A stretch of 64,000 nucleotides of DNA, taken from the NCBI RefSeq assembly GCF_021172065.1, contig NZ_CP087880.1:1113111-1177110 (forward strand), in the 5' to 3' direction. Under the pieces are notes generated by a model that did not search any database, had not been told where the DNA came from, and worked only from the letters and a program-made list of their open reading frames with translations. Made by a program: the position numbers and the translations under genes. Positions 28,373 to 37,848 of the stretch are shown here, in pieces. Numbering within the stretch: position 1 is the first letter of the stretch; every line of letters starts with the position of its first letter. The stretch comes from Pseudocitrobacter corydidari (GTDB lineage Bacteria; Pseudomonadota; Gammaproteobacteria; Enterobacterales; Enterobacteriaceae).

Positions 28373-29394
28373 CGGCGATAGTCGCGGAACGGGCCGTCGG
28401 CCACGGAGCGGCGTTCAATCAGGCGCGGGTGCACCTCGATGGACTGCGACTCTTCGCGTTTGCTGACAATTCGGTCCATCAGCATATTGAAGGCGGTTTC
28501 TCCGAGGGAATCCTTCGGCTGGTGGATAGTGGTCAGCGCCGGGGTGAAGAAACGTGAGTTGCGCACGTTGTCATAACCAATCAGGGAGATATCCTGCGGC
28601 ACGCGCAGTCCCATTTCGTCTGCGGCGCACAACGCACCCATCGCCATGATATCGCCACCGCAGAAGATAGCGGTAGGGCGCGGATTCTGGGACAGAATTT
28701 GCTGCATCGCACGATAGCCGGATTCCGGTTCGAAATCGCCCTGCACGATCCAGTTTTCCGGCACCTTGATCATCATCTCGTCCATGGCTTTCATAAAGCC
28801 AGCCAGACGACCTGCACCGGTGTTGCGCTCCAGCGGACCTGGGATCACGCCAATTTCGCGATGCCCACGTTCTACCAGATAGCGACCAGCCATGTAGCCG
28901 CCTTCGAAGGCGTTATCGATAACCGAGTCGGTAAAGTCAGCTTTCGCTTCGCCCCAGTCCATAACCACCATCGGAATATGGCGGTACTCTTCCAGCATTT
29001 GCAGCAGCGGTTCCGGGTATTCGGAACACATCACCAGCAGGCCGTCCACGCGTTTCTGCGCCATCATGGAGAGATACGCGCGCTGTTTTTCAAGGTTGTT
29101 CCACGCATTACCGAGGATCAGGGTATAGCCTTTCTGGAAGCAGTTCTTCTCAACGGCTTCAATAATTTCTGCAAAGTAGGCAGCTTCACTGCTGGTCGCC
29201 AACAAACCAATGGACTTGGTGTGATTGACCTTCAGGCTACGGGCCACGGCGCTGGGAGAGTAGTGCAATTCTTTGATTGCCGCCCATACCGCTTCACGCG
29301 TCTCTTCGGCGACAAAACGCGTCTTGTTAATCACATGTGATACAGTTGTAGTGGAAACGTTTGCGCGCTTCGCTACATCTTTAATAGTTGCCAT
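28369..29394 (-). CDS. purR: Purine repressor PurR
   Basis: A 341-residue LacI-family repressor. The HTH and hinge are typical ([20 protein letters not shown], then [14 protein letters not shown]). The ligand domain has the purine-binding repressor features ([40 protein letters not shown]). With hypoxanthine or guanine it represses purine synthesis genes. It should repress itself via two sites near its start. Confidence 0.97.
   Translation of the reverse strand: MATIKDVAKRANVSTTTVSHVINKTRFVAEETREAVWAAIKELHYSPSAVARSLKVNHTKSIGLLATSSEAAYFAEIIEAVEKNCFQKGYTLILGNAWNNLEKQRAYLSMMAQKRVDGLLVMCSEYPEPLLQMLEEYRHIPMVVMDWGEAKADFTDSVIDNAFEGGYMAGRYLVERGHREIGVIPGPLERNTGAGRLAGFMKAMDEMMIKVPENWIVQGDFEPESGYRAMQQILSQNPRPTAIFCGGDIMAMGALCAADEMGLRVPQDISLIGYDNVRNSRFFTPALTTIHQPKDSLGETAFNMLMDRIVSKREESQSIEVHPRLIERRSVADGPFRDYRR
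29351..29366. promoter_or_regulatory. Candidate PurR operator inside purR
   Basis: GTGGAAACGTTTGCGC agrees with the 16-bp PurR box at 12 positions including the whole core AAACGTTTGCG. It lies within the first codons of purR, like the second operator of E. coli purR. Confidence 0.55.
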
Positions 29395-29437
29395 TCCATC
29401 TCACTCCAGACCCGGGCCTGCCCCTGATCGATTCAAT

Positions 29438-29453
29438 ACGAAAACGTTTGCCT
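29438..29453. promoter_or_regulatory. PurR operator upstream of purR
   Basis: ACGAAAACGTTTGCCT is a strong PurR box with intact central ACGT, 44 bp before the purR start; it fits autoregulation. Confidence 0.75.
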
Positions 29454-29688
29454 TCACTCACCCTGGCGCAATGTTATGAATTGCGGTTCGCCGGGAAAAC
29501 GACACAGGACGACAGGAGGGGGTCAATGGCCGATACACTTTTTAATAAGCGTCGAATTTTGTCTTATCTTTGCCAAAAGTGGAAGCGCAAAATCGGTTAT
29601 TGCGTGAAATCCGGGAAGATTTTTGCGAATAAGTGTGCAAAAATGACATAGCTCACTTTTGGTGTGGGGATAATAAGGAGAAAAATTG

Positions 29689-29778
29689 ATGAGTACCGAA
29701 CTGAAGATGTCAATTACCACAACGGTTATTACGCTGGCGCTGATCGTCGCGGCCGCGCTGACCGCCGTCCTGCATTAA
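29689..29778 (+). CDS. ynhF: Small membrane protein YnhF
   Basis: A 29-residue protein starting at ATG 29689 after AAGGAG. It has a short polar start (MSTELKMSI) and one membrane helix (TTTVITLALIVAAALTAVL) and ends LH. Length, position and pattern match E. coli YnhF, a small inner-membrane protein of unknown function found between purR and ydhP. No other gene lies in this gap. Confidence 0.88.
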   Translation: MSTELKMSITTTVITLALIVAAALTAVLH

Positions 29779-29939
29779 CCCATCCTAAAGGGAGAGACGG
29801 CTCTCCCTCTCTTCGATTGTTATCAATTCAGCAAAAATATTTTGCTAATTTGTTCACTTCTGTTTTTTTGTGATTGATGTCATGCTTTTGCAATCTGTTG
29901 TCACGCCGCTCTGCGTTTGCGGCAAACCGGAGTCAAAGC

Positions 29940-31106
29940 ATGAAAGTGAATTATCCCTTACTGGCGTTAGCCGTAGGCGCATTCGGGATCGGTACCACCG
30001 AATTTTCGCCGATGGGGCTATTACCCGTTATTGCCAAAGGGGTTGATGTCTCGATTCCTGCCGCAGGTATGTTGATCAGCGCCTACGCTGTAGGTGTCAT
30101 GGTTGGCGCGCCGCTGATGACGCTGCTGCTCTCACACCGCGCACGCCGCAATGCCTTAATTTTCCTGATGGCGATTTTTACCCTGGGTAACGTCCTTTCT
30201 GCTATCGCCCCGGATTACACCACGCTGATGCTGTCGCGCATTATAACCAGCCTCAACCACGGCGCGTTCTTTGGCCTGGGGTCGGTGGTTGCCGCAAGCG
30301 TGGTGCCAAAACATAAACAAGCCAGCGCGGTAGCAACCATGTTTATGGGGTTAACCATCGCCAATATCGGCGGCGTTCCGGCGGCCACGTGGCTTGGAGA
30401 GACCATCGGCTGGCGCATGTCGTTCCTGGCGACGGCTGGGCTTGGCGTGATTGCCATTATCGGCCTGTGGTTATCCCTGCCGAAAGGCGGGGCGGGCGAG
30501 AAACCGGACGTGAAACGTGAACTGTCGGTGCTGGTACGCCCGCAGGTATTGTCTGCGTTGCTCACGACCGTGCTGGGTGCCGGGGCGATGTTCACGCTCT
30601 ATACCTACATTTCACCGGTGCTGCACACTATCACGCATGCGACGCCTGCCTTTATCACCTTAATGCTGGTACTGATTGGCGTGGGCTTCTCAATCGGTAA
30701 CTATCTTGGCGGTAAATTTGCTGACCGTTCGGTCAGCGGCACCCTGAAAGGTTTTCTGCTGCTGTTGATGTTGATTATGCTGGCGATCCCGTTCCTGGCG
30801 CGTACGGAAATCGGCGCGGCATTCAGTATGGTGGTGTGGGGCGCGGCGACCTTTGCCGTGGTGCCACCATTGCAGATGCGCGTAATGCGTGTTGCGCATG
30901 AAGCGCCGGGGCTTTCATCTTCGGTCAACATTGGTGCGTTTAATCTTGGCAATGCGCTGGGGGCCGTAGCCGGTGGGGCGGTGATTTCCGGCGGCCTGGG
31001 TTACAGCTTTGTGCCAGTGATGGGGGCGATTGTAGCAGGGGTTGCACTGCTGCTGGTCTTCTTCAGCAGCCGTTCACAGGGTGAAGAGGCCGTGGTTAGC
31101 CAGTAA
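29940..31106 (+). CDS. ydhP: MFS transporter YdhP (AraJ-like)
   Basis: 388 residues from ATG 29940, which follows CCGGAGTC and gives the E. coli length; the frame is open 66 bp earlier without membrane or signal features. Twelve helices are visible. The family motif MKVNYPLLALAVGAFGIGTT, then EFSPMGLLPVIA, places it with DHA1 exporters such as AraJ. Substrate unknown. Confidence 0.9.
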   Translation: MKVNYPLLALAVGAFGIGTTEFSPMGLLPVIAKGVDVSIPAAGMLISAYAVGVMVGAPLMTLLLSHRARRNALIFLMAIFTLGNVLSAIAPDYTTLMLSRIITSLNHGAFFGLGSVVAASVVPKHKQASAVATMFMGLTIANIGGVPAATWLGETIGWRMSFLATAGLGVIAIIGLWLSLPKGGAGEKPDVKRELSVLVRPQVLSALLTTVLGAGAMFTLYTYISPVLHTITHATPAFITLMLVLIGVGFSIGNYLGGKFADRSVSGTLKGFLLLLMLIMLAIPFLARTEIGAAFSMVVWGAATFAVVPPLQMRVMRVAHEAPGLSSSVNIGAFNLGNALGAVAGGAVISGGLGYSFVPVMGAIVAGVALLLVFFSSRSQGEEAVVSQ

Positions 31107-31107
31107 C

Positions 31108-31142
31108 AAAAACGCAGAAGGGGAAACCCTTCTGCGTCATTT
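31108..31142. terminator. Bidirectional terminator between ydhP and sodB
   Basis: An 11-bp stem (ACGCAGAAGGG / CCCTTCTGCGT) around a short loop, flanked by A run and T-rich sequence. Confidence 0.85.
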
Positions 31143-31144
31143 CT

Positions 31145-31726
31145 TTATGCCGCCAGATTCTCAGCAACAAACTTCCAGTTTACCAGCGCCCAGAAGTGCT
31201 CCAGATAGCTCACGCGCGCATTGCGGTAATCAATATAGTAAGCGTGCTCCCACACATCTACCGTCAGCAGCGGTTTGGCATCCGTCGTCAACGGCGTACC
31301 CGCGTTAGAGGTAGAGACAATCGCCAGGCTGCCGTCGGCTTTTTTCACAAGCCAGGTCCAGCCAGAACCGAAGTTTTTCGCGGCGGCATCGCTGAACTGC
31401 GCTTTAAACTCAGCAAAGCTACCGAAAGCACGGTTGATGGCTTCTGCCACTTCACCGGTCGGTTCGCCACCGGCGTTCGGTGCCAGGCAGTGCCAGTAGA
31501 AGGTGTGGTTCCAGACCTGTGCTGCGTTGTTAAACACGCCGCCTTCAGAGGTGCGAATGATCTCTTCCAGCGATTTGCCTTCAAACGCCGTCCCTTTCAC
31601 CATATTGTTCAGGTTGGTGACGTAAGTCTGGTGGTGTTTCCCATAATGATATTCGAGCGTCTCGGCAGAAATGTGCGGTGCCAGAGCGTCTTTGGCATAC
31701 GGTAATGCAGGTAATTCGAACGACAT
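31145..31726 (-). CDS. sodB: Superoxide dismutase [Fe]
   Basis: 193 residues, the E. coli length. Metal ligands are visible: the His in [13 protein letters not shown], the His in WNHTFYW, and Asp and His in [14 protein letters not shown]. Iron specificity is suggested by [13 protein letters not shown]. It removes cytoplasmic superoxide. AAGGAGAG precedes the ATG. Confidence 0.98.
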   Translation of the reverse strand: MSFELPALPYAKDALAPHISAETLEYHYGKHHQTYVTNLNNMVKGTAFEGKSLEEIIRTSEGGVFNNAAQVWNHTFYWHCLAPNAGGEPTGEVAEAINRAFGSFAEFKAQFSDAAAKNFGSGWTWLVKKADGSLAIVSTSNAGTPLTTDAKPLLTVDVWEHAYYIDYRNARVSYLEHFWALVNWKFVAENLAA

Positions 31727-31735
31727 TGCTACTCT
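31718..31735 (-). promoter_or_regulatory. RyhB target site at the sodB start
   Basis: The mRNA around the start codon reads GUAGCAAUGUC. This keeps the complement of the RyhB segment GACAUUGCU, the known pairing that blocks sodB translation and triggers its decay when iron is scarce. The ryhB gene is not in this window. Confidence 0.55.
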
Positions 31736-31821
31736 CCTTTTTATAGTTAATATCCCCAGTAACCTTGTACTGAGTGTGGATAGAGTAGCAAATTAAAAGG
31801 TGTGATAAAAGAGAAGGTTAC

Positions 31822-31843
31822 CCTGCCAGCAGCGTGGCAGGGC
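31822..31843 (-). terminator. Hairpin after mepH
   Basis: CCCTGCCA / TGGCAGGG form an 8-bp stem with a 6-base loop just past the mepH stop. The U run is weak. Confidence 0.5.
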
Positions 31844-31848
31844 AGGGG

Positions 31849-32706
31849 TTAGCGGATGGTTTTCGGGGTCATCACGCGGCGCGCGCCGACGTAGTGGCGA
31901 TCCCAGTAGTCTTCACTGAGGGAGGTGATTTGAATATCGCGACCGGTTCGCGGAGACTGAATAAACTTCCCGCCGCCGATATAGACGCCAACGTGATCGG
32001 CGGTGCCGCGCCCACGTGTGCGGAAGAACACTAAATCGCCGCTCTCCAGCTCACCCCGGTCAATCGCACGGGCATCGCGTAGGTGGTACATTTCGTTAGC
32101 GGTACGCGGGATACGGAATTTCACCAGATCTTTATACGCGTAATACACCAGGCCGCTGCAATCAAAACCGGTGCGTGGCGAGGTGCCGCCCCAACGGTAA
32201 GGTTTGCCAATCTGGTCCATCAATTTGTTCATCGCGGTTTTCTGCGCTTTCTGCACGCGCGCTTTATGCGCTTCGGCGATGGTTAACGGTTTGCTCTCCA
32301 CTGCGCTGGTGGTGCAGGATTTCTTATGGCCCTTCCGCACCACGCATTTGGTGGTGACGTTTGCCGCTGCGGTTTTCATCGTGCTGCTTTTGCCCCGGCG
32401 CGTAGTGGCCGTCTTCGTGGTGCTGGCAGTGCGCGCGATGCGGGATGATTTGCTGGCGGTAGAGGTGGTTTTTTTACTTGCCGTCGCCTTCGTGGTGGTT
32501 TTTTTATTGGTTGAGGCGGTGGACTTCTTCTTGCTGCTGCTTTTGCTGACGGTATTTTTCTTCTTCCGTTCGCTTCCTTTTGCGGAAAGCGATTTTTGCG
32601 CCGCCGTGGCTTTCGTGTGACCGGAAGCGTGCGAGAGCGGCGAGAATGCTAATGATGAAAACAGCAAAGCACAGAGCGTGATCGACATTTTTTTTATTCG
32701 CGCCAC
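31849..32706 (-). CDS. mepH: Murein DD-endopeptidase MepH (NlpC/P60)
   Basis: 285 residues from GTG 32706 (VARIKKMSITLCALLFSS), which aligns with the E. coli start; the frame is open 12 codons further but those lack signal character. Signal peptide, then a very Lys/Thr/Ser-rich linker (~residues 30-135), then the NlpC/P60 domain with catalytic Cys in TGFDCSGLVYYAYKDL and His in GTADHVGVYIGGG. It cleaves peptide cross-links in growing murein. The basic linker may bind the cell wall. Confidence 0.92.
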   Translation of the reverse strand: MARIKKMSITLCALLFSSLAFSPLSHASGHTKATAAQKSLSAKGSERKKKNTVSKSSSKKKSTASTNKKTTTKATASKKTTSTASKSSRIARTASTTKTATTRRGKSSTMKTAAANVTTKCVVRKGHKKSCTTSAVESKPLTIAEAHKARVQKAQKTAMNKLMDQIGKPYRWGGTSPRTGFDCSGLVYYAYKDLVKFRIPRTANEMYHLRDARAIDRGELESGDLVFFRTRGRGTADHVGVYIGGGKFIQSPRTGRDIQITSLSEDYWDRHYVGARRVMTPKTIR

Positions 32707-33045
32707 TGAGCAATCCTCTGAGTATGGAGGCATAAAATTCATGCCTGGGTATGATTTACAAAACTCATCAATTCTAATCCATATAAACCAATAAAGTTAA
32801 TAGCGATTTTGTATCTAAAATAGTGTTTCGTTAGCAAGTGCAAAAAAAAACAGCAATCGAAATACAATCAGCCAAAAAATGCACAGTTTTTTTATCGGCA
32901 GGCTGCTAAAGTGACATTTCGAAGGCATCTTCTGCGCTCAGACGGTAAAATAGTAAAGAGTGAATAAAATGTTATTTTCCGTCTGAGGTCTGAAACGCTA
33001 CAATGTCAGACTACATGTGGTATTCGAAGTTAAGGAAGTAAGACA
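32707..33045. other. Divergent control region mepH / grxD
   Basis: 339 bp without a gene. The right part has a likely grxD promoter: -10 TACAAT at 32999-33004, about 40 bp before the start. The left part is AT-rich with several A/T runs, probably the mepH promoter. Confidence 0.5.
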
Positions 33046-33393
33046 ATGAGCACAACTGTTGAAACAATCCAACGTCAGATCGCCGAGAACCCCATCCTGC
33101 TGTACATGAAGGGTTCCCCGAAACTGCCAAGCTGCGGTTTTTCCGCACAAGCTGTCCAGGCGCTCTCTGCCTGTGGCGAACGTTTTGCTTACGTAGATAT
33201 TCTGCAAAACCCGGAAATCCGCGCTGAGCTGCCGAAATACGCGAACTGGCCGACCTTCCCGCAGCTGTGGGTAGATGGCGAACTGGTTGGCGGCTGCGAC
33301 ATCATCATCGAGATGTACCAGCGCGGCGAATTGCAGCAGTTGATCAAAGAGACTGCTGCAAAATATAAAGAAGAAGAGCCGAAAGCGGAGTAA
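33046..33393 (+). CDS. grxD: Monothiol glutaredoxin GrxD
   Basis: 115 residues. The monothiol active site CGFS lies in KLPSCGFSAQAVQAL. The GSH-binding motifs TFPQLWVDGELVGGCDI are present. It carries and transfers [2Fe-2S] clusters, with BolA/YdhD partners. In K-12 the large helicase gene lhr lies between grxD and rnt; here rnt follows at once. Confidence 0.97.
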   Translation: MSTTVETIQRQIAENPILLYMKGSPKLPSCGFSAQAVQALSACGERFAYVDILQNPEIRAELPKYANWPTFPQLWVDGELVGGCDIIIEMYQRGELQQLIKETAAKYKEEEPKAE

Positions 33394-33430
33394 TTCGCAG
33401 GCGGTTACAGCGTTAGCCGCCTTCTGGCAA

Positions 33431-33461
33431 AAAAAAGCGACCTGAAACGGTCGCTTTTTTT
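33431..33461. terminator. Bidirectional terminator between grxD and rnt
   Basis: A 6-bp GCGACC / GGTCGC stem extended by A run and T run on both sides. Confidence 0.85.
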
Positions 33462-33468
33462 ATGTGAT

Positions 33469-34113
33469 TTATTCAGCAGCCATTGGCAGCGGCCAGCCAC
33501 CCAGACGTTTCCAGCGGTTGACGATTTCGCAGAAGAGCTGCGCAGTTTGTTCCGTATCGTACAGCGCGGAGTGCGCCTGCTCGCCGTCAAAGGCCATACC
33601 TGCGGCAATACAGGCTTTCGACAGAACGGTTTGCCCCAGCGCCAGCCCACTCAGCGCAGCGGTATCGAAAGTCACGAAGGGGTGGAACGGATTGCGTTTC
33701 AGATTCGCGCGCTCGGCGGCGGCCATCATAAAGCTGTGATCGAAGGTAGCGTTATGCGCGACCATAATGGCGCGGTTGCAGCCCGCGTCTTTCAGGCCTT
33801 TGCGCACCATTTTGAAAATGGCATGCAGCGCGTCATGTTCGCTTACGGCGCCACGCTCAGGGTCAGTTGGGTCAATCCCGTTAAACGCCAGCGCTTCCGG
33901 TTGCAGATTCGCACCCTCAAACGGCTCAACATGGAAATGTGCAGTGGTGTCCGGCATCAACCAGCCATCTTCATCCATTTTCAACGTGATCGCTGCAATT
34001 TCGAGCAGAGCATCAGTTTTGGCGTTGAATCCGGCGGTTTCCACATCAATCACCACGGGATAAAAACCACGAAAACGGTCGCACAGACCATTCAGTTGCG
34101 CATTGTCGGACAT
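33469..34113 (-). CDS. rnt: Ribonuclease T
   Basis: A 214-residue DEDDh exonuclease. Exo[21 protein letters not shown] carries the first Asp/Glu pair, [17 protein letters not shown] the second, and [12 protein letters not shown] the catalytic His and last Asp. It trims 3' ends of tRNA and 5S/23S rRNA precursors. It follows gloA on the same strand. Confidence 0.97.
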   Translation of the reverse strand: MSDNAQLNGLCDRFRGFYPVVIDVETAGFNAKTDALLEIAAITLKMDEDGWLMPDTTAHFHVEPFEGANLQPEALAFNGIDPTDPERGAVSEHDALHAIFKMVRKGLKDAGCNRAIMVAHNATFDHSFMMAAAERANLKRNPFHPFVTFDTAALSGLALGQTVLSKACIAAGMAFDGEQAHSALYDTEQTAQLFCEIVNRWKRLGGWPLPMAAE

Positions 34114-34186
34114 TAGAATCTCTTAACCTGAAAAAAGTAGCGCGCATTATGGCAAATTTTGCCAGGGGATGCAGTAAAAGCGGATA

Positions 34187-34211
34187 AAAGAACGGGCGCC
34201 GTAGCGCCCGT
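34187..34211 (-). terminator. Hairpin after gloA
   Basis: ACGGGCGC / GCGCCCGT, 8-bp stem with 4-base loop, followed (minus strand) by TCTTTTAT. Probable terminator of gloA. Confidence 0.7.
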
Positions 34212-34217
34212 GGGGAA

Positions 34218-34625
34218 TCAGTTGCCGAGGCCTTTGCCGGCATCTTTTTCTTCAATCAGTTCGATTTTATAACCGTCCGGATCTTCAACGAAGGCGATAA
34301 CCGTGGTGCCACCTTTTACCGGGCCCGCTTCACGGGTAACGTTACCGCCGTTGTTACGGATACGCTCACAGGCTTCTGCGGCGTTGTCAACGCTCAGGGC
34401 GATGTGGCCATAAGCATTGCCGAGGTCGTATTTATCGACGCCCCAGTTATAGGTCAGCTCAATTACCGCTTCGTCTTTTTCGTCACCGTAGCCGACGAAG
34501 GCGAGGGAGTATTTGTACTCGGTGTTTTCACTGGTACGCAGCAGTTTCATACCCAGTACTTTGGTGTAAAACTCGATGGAGCGTTGCAGGTCGCCGACAC
34601 GAAGCATGGTGTGCAATAAGCGCAT
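34218..34625 (-). CDS. gloA: Lactoylglutathione lyase (glyoxalase I)
   Basis: 135 residues, one VOC domain made of two repeats. Metal ligands appear as His5 (MRLLHTML), Glu in AVIELTYNW, His in YGHIAL and Glu in GYKIELIE; this is the Ni-type enzyme. It turns the methylglyoxal-glutathione adduct into lactoylglutathione. Downstream of nemRA, it forms the electrophile-defence set known in E. coli. Confidence 0.97.
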   Translation of the reverse strand: MRLLHTMLRVGDLQRSIEFYTKVLGMKLLRTSENTEYKYSLAFVGYGDEKDEAVIELTYNWGVDKYDLGNAYGHIALSVDNAAEACERIRNNGGNVTREAGPVKGGTTVIAFVEDPDGYKIELIEEKDAGKGLGN

Positions 34626-34709
34626 AATTTCCTCTCACTGGATAATCGTTATTTAAAACAAAACATTATTTTAGTATAGCGGCGGATCCCTGCCGCTATC
34701 AATGCACGA

Positions 34710-35807
34710 TTACAGCGTAGGGTAATCGGTGTAACCTTCGGCGTCGCCGCCGTAGAAGCTTTCGGGACGCTGCGGGTTGAGTTCCGCTTTGCGTTGCAGA
34801 CGAGCGACCAGGTCCGGGTTGGCGATATATGCGCGGCCAAAGGCAACGGCGTCAATCAACCCTTTTTGGATCAGATCTTCGGCTTTTTCCGGCGTGTAGG
34901 CCCCGGCACCGATAATCACACCCTGGAAGCGGGCGCGCACTTTTTCACGGAACGTTTCGCTGTACGGTTCGCCACCGGCCCAGTCTGGTTCAGACATGTG
35001 CAGGTAAGCAATCCCACGTTTGCCCAGTTCTTCAATCAGATACAGCGCATCGGCTTCTTCGTTCGGGCCATTGTCCACGTTCTGGAAGGAACCAATCGGC
35101 GATACGCGGATCCCAATGCGGTCTGCACCCCATTCTTCAATCGAGGCATCAACCACTTCCAGTACCAGACGTGCACGGTTTTCGACGCTGCCACCGTACT
35201 GATCGGTACGGTGGTTAGAAGACGGCGAAAGGAACTGATGCAGTAAATAACCGTGTGCGGAGTGCAGTTCAACCAGGTCGAAACCGGCTTCACGGGCATT
35301 GGCGACTGCCTGACGGAAATCATTCACAATCCCTGGGATCTCTTCGGTTTCCAGCGCACGTGGCATAGAGGTATCAACGCGAATAGCATGACCGTTTTCG
35401 TCACGCAGGGAAGTACGCGTTCCGGCGCTAAGGGCAGATGGCGCAACCGGAGCCTGGCCGCCAGGTTGCAGGCTGGAGTGGGAAATACGCCCGGTATGCC
35501 AGAATTGCACGGCAATGCGGCCGCCTTCAGCGTGAACACCCGCGGTGATTTTTTGCCATGCGGCAATTTGCTCTTTGCTGTAGAGGCCCGGCGCGCCGGA
35601 ATAGCCTTTCGCCTGGGCGGAGATCTGCGTCGCTTCAGAAATAATCAGCCCTGAACTGGCGCGTTGACGGTAGTACTCAGCCATCAGCGGCGTTGGGATA
35701 TCGCCTGGCTCAATGCTGCGTAAGCGGGTGAGCGGGGCCATAAAGACACGGTTAGGGGCAGTAACAGCGCCCACTTTCAGCGGGGTAAACAGTTTTTCTT
35801 GCGACAT
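34710..35807 (-). CDS. nemA: N-ethylmaleimide reductase, Old Yellow Enzyme family
   Basis: 365 residues from ATG 35807, the E. coli length; the open frame continues into the nemR end but has no start signal there. FMN-barrel landmarks: [33 protein letters not shown] and IGIRVSPIG. It reduces N-ethylmaleimide and other electrophiles and nitro compounds with NADPH. A palindrome lies 14 bp before the start, in the nemR-nemA gap. Confidence 0.95.
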   Translation of the reverse strand: MSQEKLFTPLKVGAVTAPNRVFMAPLTRLRSIEPGDIPTPLMAEYYRQRASSGLIISEATQISAQAKGYSGAPGLYSKEQIAAWQKITAGVHAEGGRIAVQFWHTGRISHSSLQPGGQAPVAPSALSAGTRTSLRDENGHAIRVDTSMPRALETEEIPGIVNDFRQAVANAREAGFDLVELHSAHGYLLHQFLSPSSNHRTDQYGGSVENRARLVLEVVDASIEEWGADRIGIRVSPIGSFQNVDNGPNEEADALYLIEELGKRGIAYLHMSEPDWAGGEPYSETFREKVRARFQGVIIGAGAYTPEKAEDLIQKGLIDAVAFGRAYIANPDLVARLQRKAELNPQRPESFYGGDAEGYTDYPTL

Positions 35808-35820
35808 AGTGACTCCTGAG

Positions 35821-35835
35821 TAGACCGGTCGTCTA
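35821..35835. promoter_or_regulatory. NemR-like palindrome between nemR and nemA
   Basis: TAGACCGGTCGTCTA has perfect TAGAC / GTCTA arms with a 5-bp centre, one base shorter than the primary site upstream of nemR. It may be a second operator acting on nemA. Confidence 0.5.
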
Positions 35836-35859
35836 GTGATTCGATAAAATAAAACGCCC

Positions 35860-36459
35860 TTATTGTGCGGGCGTTGCAATCATAATTTTGGCGTGTGCCA
35901 GGGCGCTTTCCAGCGGCGTCGAACTCTTTGAAATCTTGGCCTGGAGGTTCGCGCCCAGCCAGAGTGAATAGAGCACCTCAGCCTGGGTATGCGCCTCGCC
36001 GTCGAAGCGTAAACAACCGTGACGACGACCTTGTTCCAGCGCCTGCGCCAGCAGGTTGATAATCTGACTGGCGCCTTTATTCATTTCTGTACGCATGTCT
36101 TCCGACAGGTCGCACACTTCAGCGGAGAGTTTCACGGTTAAACAACCGCTAATTTTTCCCTGCTGGCAAAACTGGTTAACGGCCTGCTGATAGTAAGCCA
36201 GCAGGCGATCGCGATAGGTCCCTTCACCCGAGGCAAAGTGTTGCGCAAGGCGTTGGTGGTAATCGGCAAAATAGCGTTCAAGCATCGCGACGCCAAAGGC
36301 TTCTTTCGAACGGAAATAGTGGTAGAACGATCCTTTCGGAACTTCCGCCGTTTTCAACAGTTCGCTTAAGCCCATTCCAACAAAACCGCGTTGCATGCAA
36401 AGCTGCTCGCCGGTGGCCAGAATATGTTCGCGGGTATCGTGTTCACTCTGTTTGCTCAT
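35860..36459 (-). CDS. nemR: TetR-family electrophile/HOCl sensor NemR
   Basis: 199 residues. The TetR HTH is [20 protein letters not shown], then [20 protein letters not shown]. The redox cysteine region [17 protein letters not shown] is kept; Cys oxidation or modification by methylglyoxal and bleach releases DNA in E. coli. It heads nemRA and its operator lies 15 bp before the start. Confidence 0.95.
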   Translation of the reverse strand: MSKQSEHDTREHILATGEQLCMQRGFVGMGLSELLKTAEVPKGSFYHYFRSKEAFGVAMLERYFADYHQRLAQHFASGEGTYRDRLLAYYQQAVNQFCQQGKISGCLTVKLSAEVCDLSEDMRTEMNKGASQIINLLAQALEQGRRHGCLRFDGEAHTQAEVLYSLWLGANLQAKISKSSTPLESALAHAKIMIATPAQ

Positions 36460-36474
36460 GGGGAAATAATCTAA

Positions 36475-36490
36475 TAGACCAATCGGTCTA
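36475..36490. promoter_or_regulatory. NemR operator
   Basis: TAGACCAATCGGTCTA is a perfect 6-bp-arm palindrome, the known NemR box form, between nemR and ydhL. Confidence 0.85.
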
Positions 36491-36587
36491 GTGCAAGTTA
36501 TTTTTCGCCTGGCCCGTTGACAATAAAGTTGCAGAGGCGAGCGTAAACGTCTTCAATGTGAAGAAGCGTCGTTAACAGGAGGCCAAC

Positions 36588-36827
36588 GTGGCGGAGCAGC
36601 TGGAATTTTTCCCGGTGCAGAGTCCGTGCCGGGGTATATGTCAGAGTGATGAGCGCGGATATTGCCGGGGCTGTATGCGCAGTCGCGATGAGCGCTTTAA
36701 CTGGCAAAAGATGAGCGATACGCAAAAGCAGGAGGTATTACGCCTCTGCCGACAGCGTCTGCTGCGCAAATTACGCGCAAACAAAACCAACGATGCCGAA
36801 GAACCTCAGCAGCCCTCACTGTTTTAA
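36588..36827 (+). CDS. ydhL: DUF1289 protein YdhL
   Basis: 79 residues with a GTG start at 36588 after AACAGGAGG. It holds a probable zinc- or iron-binding cysteine set: SPCRGICQSDERGYCRGCMR. Function unknown. Position next to nemR is as in K-12; ydhF follows 48 bp downstream. Confidence 0.9.
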   Translation: MAEQLEFFPVQSPCRGICQSDERGYCRGCMRSRDERFNWQKMSDTQKQEVLRLCRQRLLRKLRANKTNDAEEPQQPSLF

Positions 36828-36875
36828 CGGCAGAATTGCGTATACTCGTTACAAATTTTCGTTGAGGAAGCTGTT

Positions 36876-37772
36876 ATGGTTCAGCGTATTACCCTGGCGC
36901 CGCAAGGGCCGGAATTTTCACGTTTCGTCATGGGATACTGGCGTTTGATGGACTGGAACATGTCCGCCCGTCAGTTAGTGAGTTTTATTGAAGAGCACCT
37001 CGACCTGGGCGTGACGACGGTCGATCACGCGGATATTTACGGTGGATATCAGTGTGAAGCGGCATTCGGCGAAGCGATGAAGCTGGCGCCGCATCTGCGC
37101 GAGCGGATGGAAATCGTCACCAAGTGCGGTATCGCCACCACGGCGAAAGCCGAAAACGTGCTGGGCCACTACATTACCGACAGCAAGCACATTATCAGCA
37201 GTGCAGAACAGTCGCTGATTAACCTGGCGACCGACCGTCTGGATCTGCTGCTTATTCACCGCCCGGATCCGCTAATGGACGCTGACGAAGTGGCAGAAGC
37301 ATTTCTGAACCTGCATCAGAGCGGAAAAGTGCGCCACTTCGGCGTCTCAAACTTTACGCCAGCACAGTTCGCATTGTTGCAGTCGCGTCTGCCGTTTACA
37401 CTGGCGACCAATCAGGTTGAAATCTCGCCCATTCATCAGCCGACAATTCTCGACGGCACGCTGGATCAACTCCAGCAGCTGCGCATTCGTCCGATGGCGT
37501 GGTCCTGCCTTGGCGGGGGGCGCTTGTTTAACGACGACGAGTTCCAGCCGTTACGCGCGGAACTGGCGCAGGTCGCCACGGAGCTAAACGCTGCCAGCAT
37601 CGAGCAGGTGGTTTACGCCTGGGTGATGCGTCTGCCGTCGAAACCGTTGCCAATCATCGGTTCCGGTAAAATTGAGCGCGTACGCTCAGCGATTGAATCC
37701 CAGTCTCTGGAAATGACGCGTCAGCAGTGGTTCCGCATCCGCAAGGCGGCTTTAGGCTTTGACGTTCCCTGA
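36876..37772 (+). CDS. ydhF: Aldo-keto reductase YdhF
   Basis: 298 residues, AKR barrel. The catalytic Asp/Tyr lie in TTVDHADIYGGYQCE, the Lys in VTKCGI and the His in LLIHRPDPLM. NADPH-site motif IIGSGKIERVRSAIES is present. Substrate unknown. GAGGAAGC precedes the ATG. Confidence 0.94.
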   Translation: MVQRITLAPQGPEFSRFVMGYWRLMDWNMSARQLVSFIEEHLDLGVTTVDHADIYGGYQCEAAFGEAMKLAPHLRERMEIVTKCGIATTAKAENVLGHYITDSKHIISSAEQSLINLATDRLDLLLIHRPDPLMDADEVAEAFLNLHQSGKVRHFGVSNFTPAQFALLQSRLPFTLATNQVEISPIHQPTILDGTLDQLQQLRIRPMAWSCLGGGRLFNDDEFQPLRAELAQVATELNAASIEQVVYAWVMRLPSKPLPIIGSGKIERVRSAIESQSLEMTRQQWFRIRKAALGFDVP

Positions 37773-37848
37773 GCCATTTCCCCGACCCCCGGTGAAAAAC
37801 GTGTCCCTGGTTTACACTTAACGGGGACACGACAGTAACGGAGGTCTC

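Noticed and set aside
32204..32620. Hydrophobic 138-codon frame on the plus strand
   Set aside because: Antisense of the Lys/Thr-rich mepH linker, which reads as Leu/Phe/Val on the other strand.
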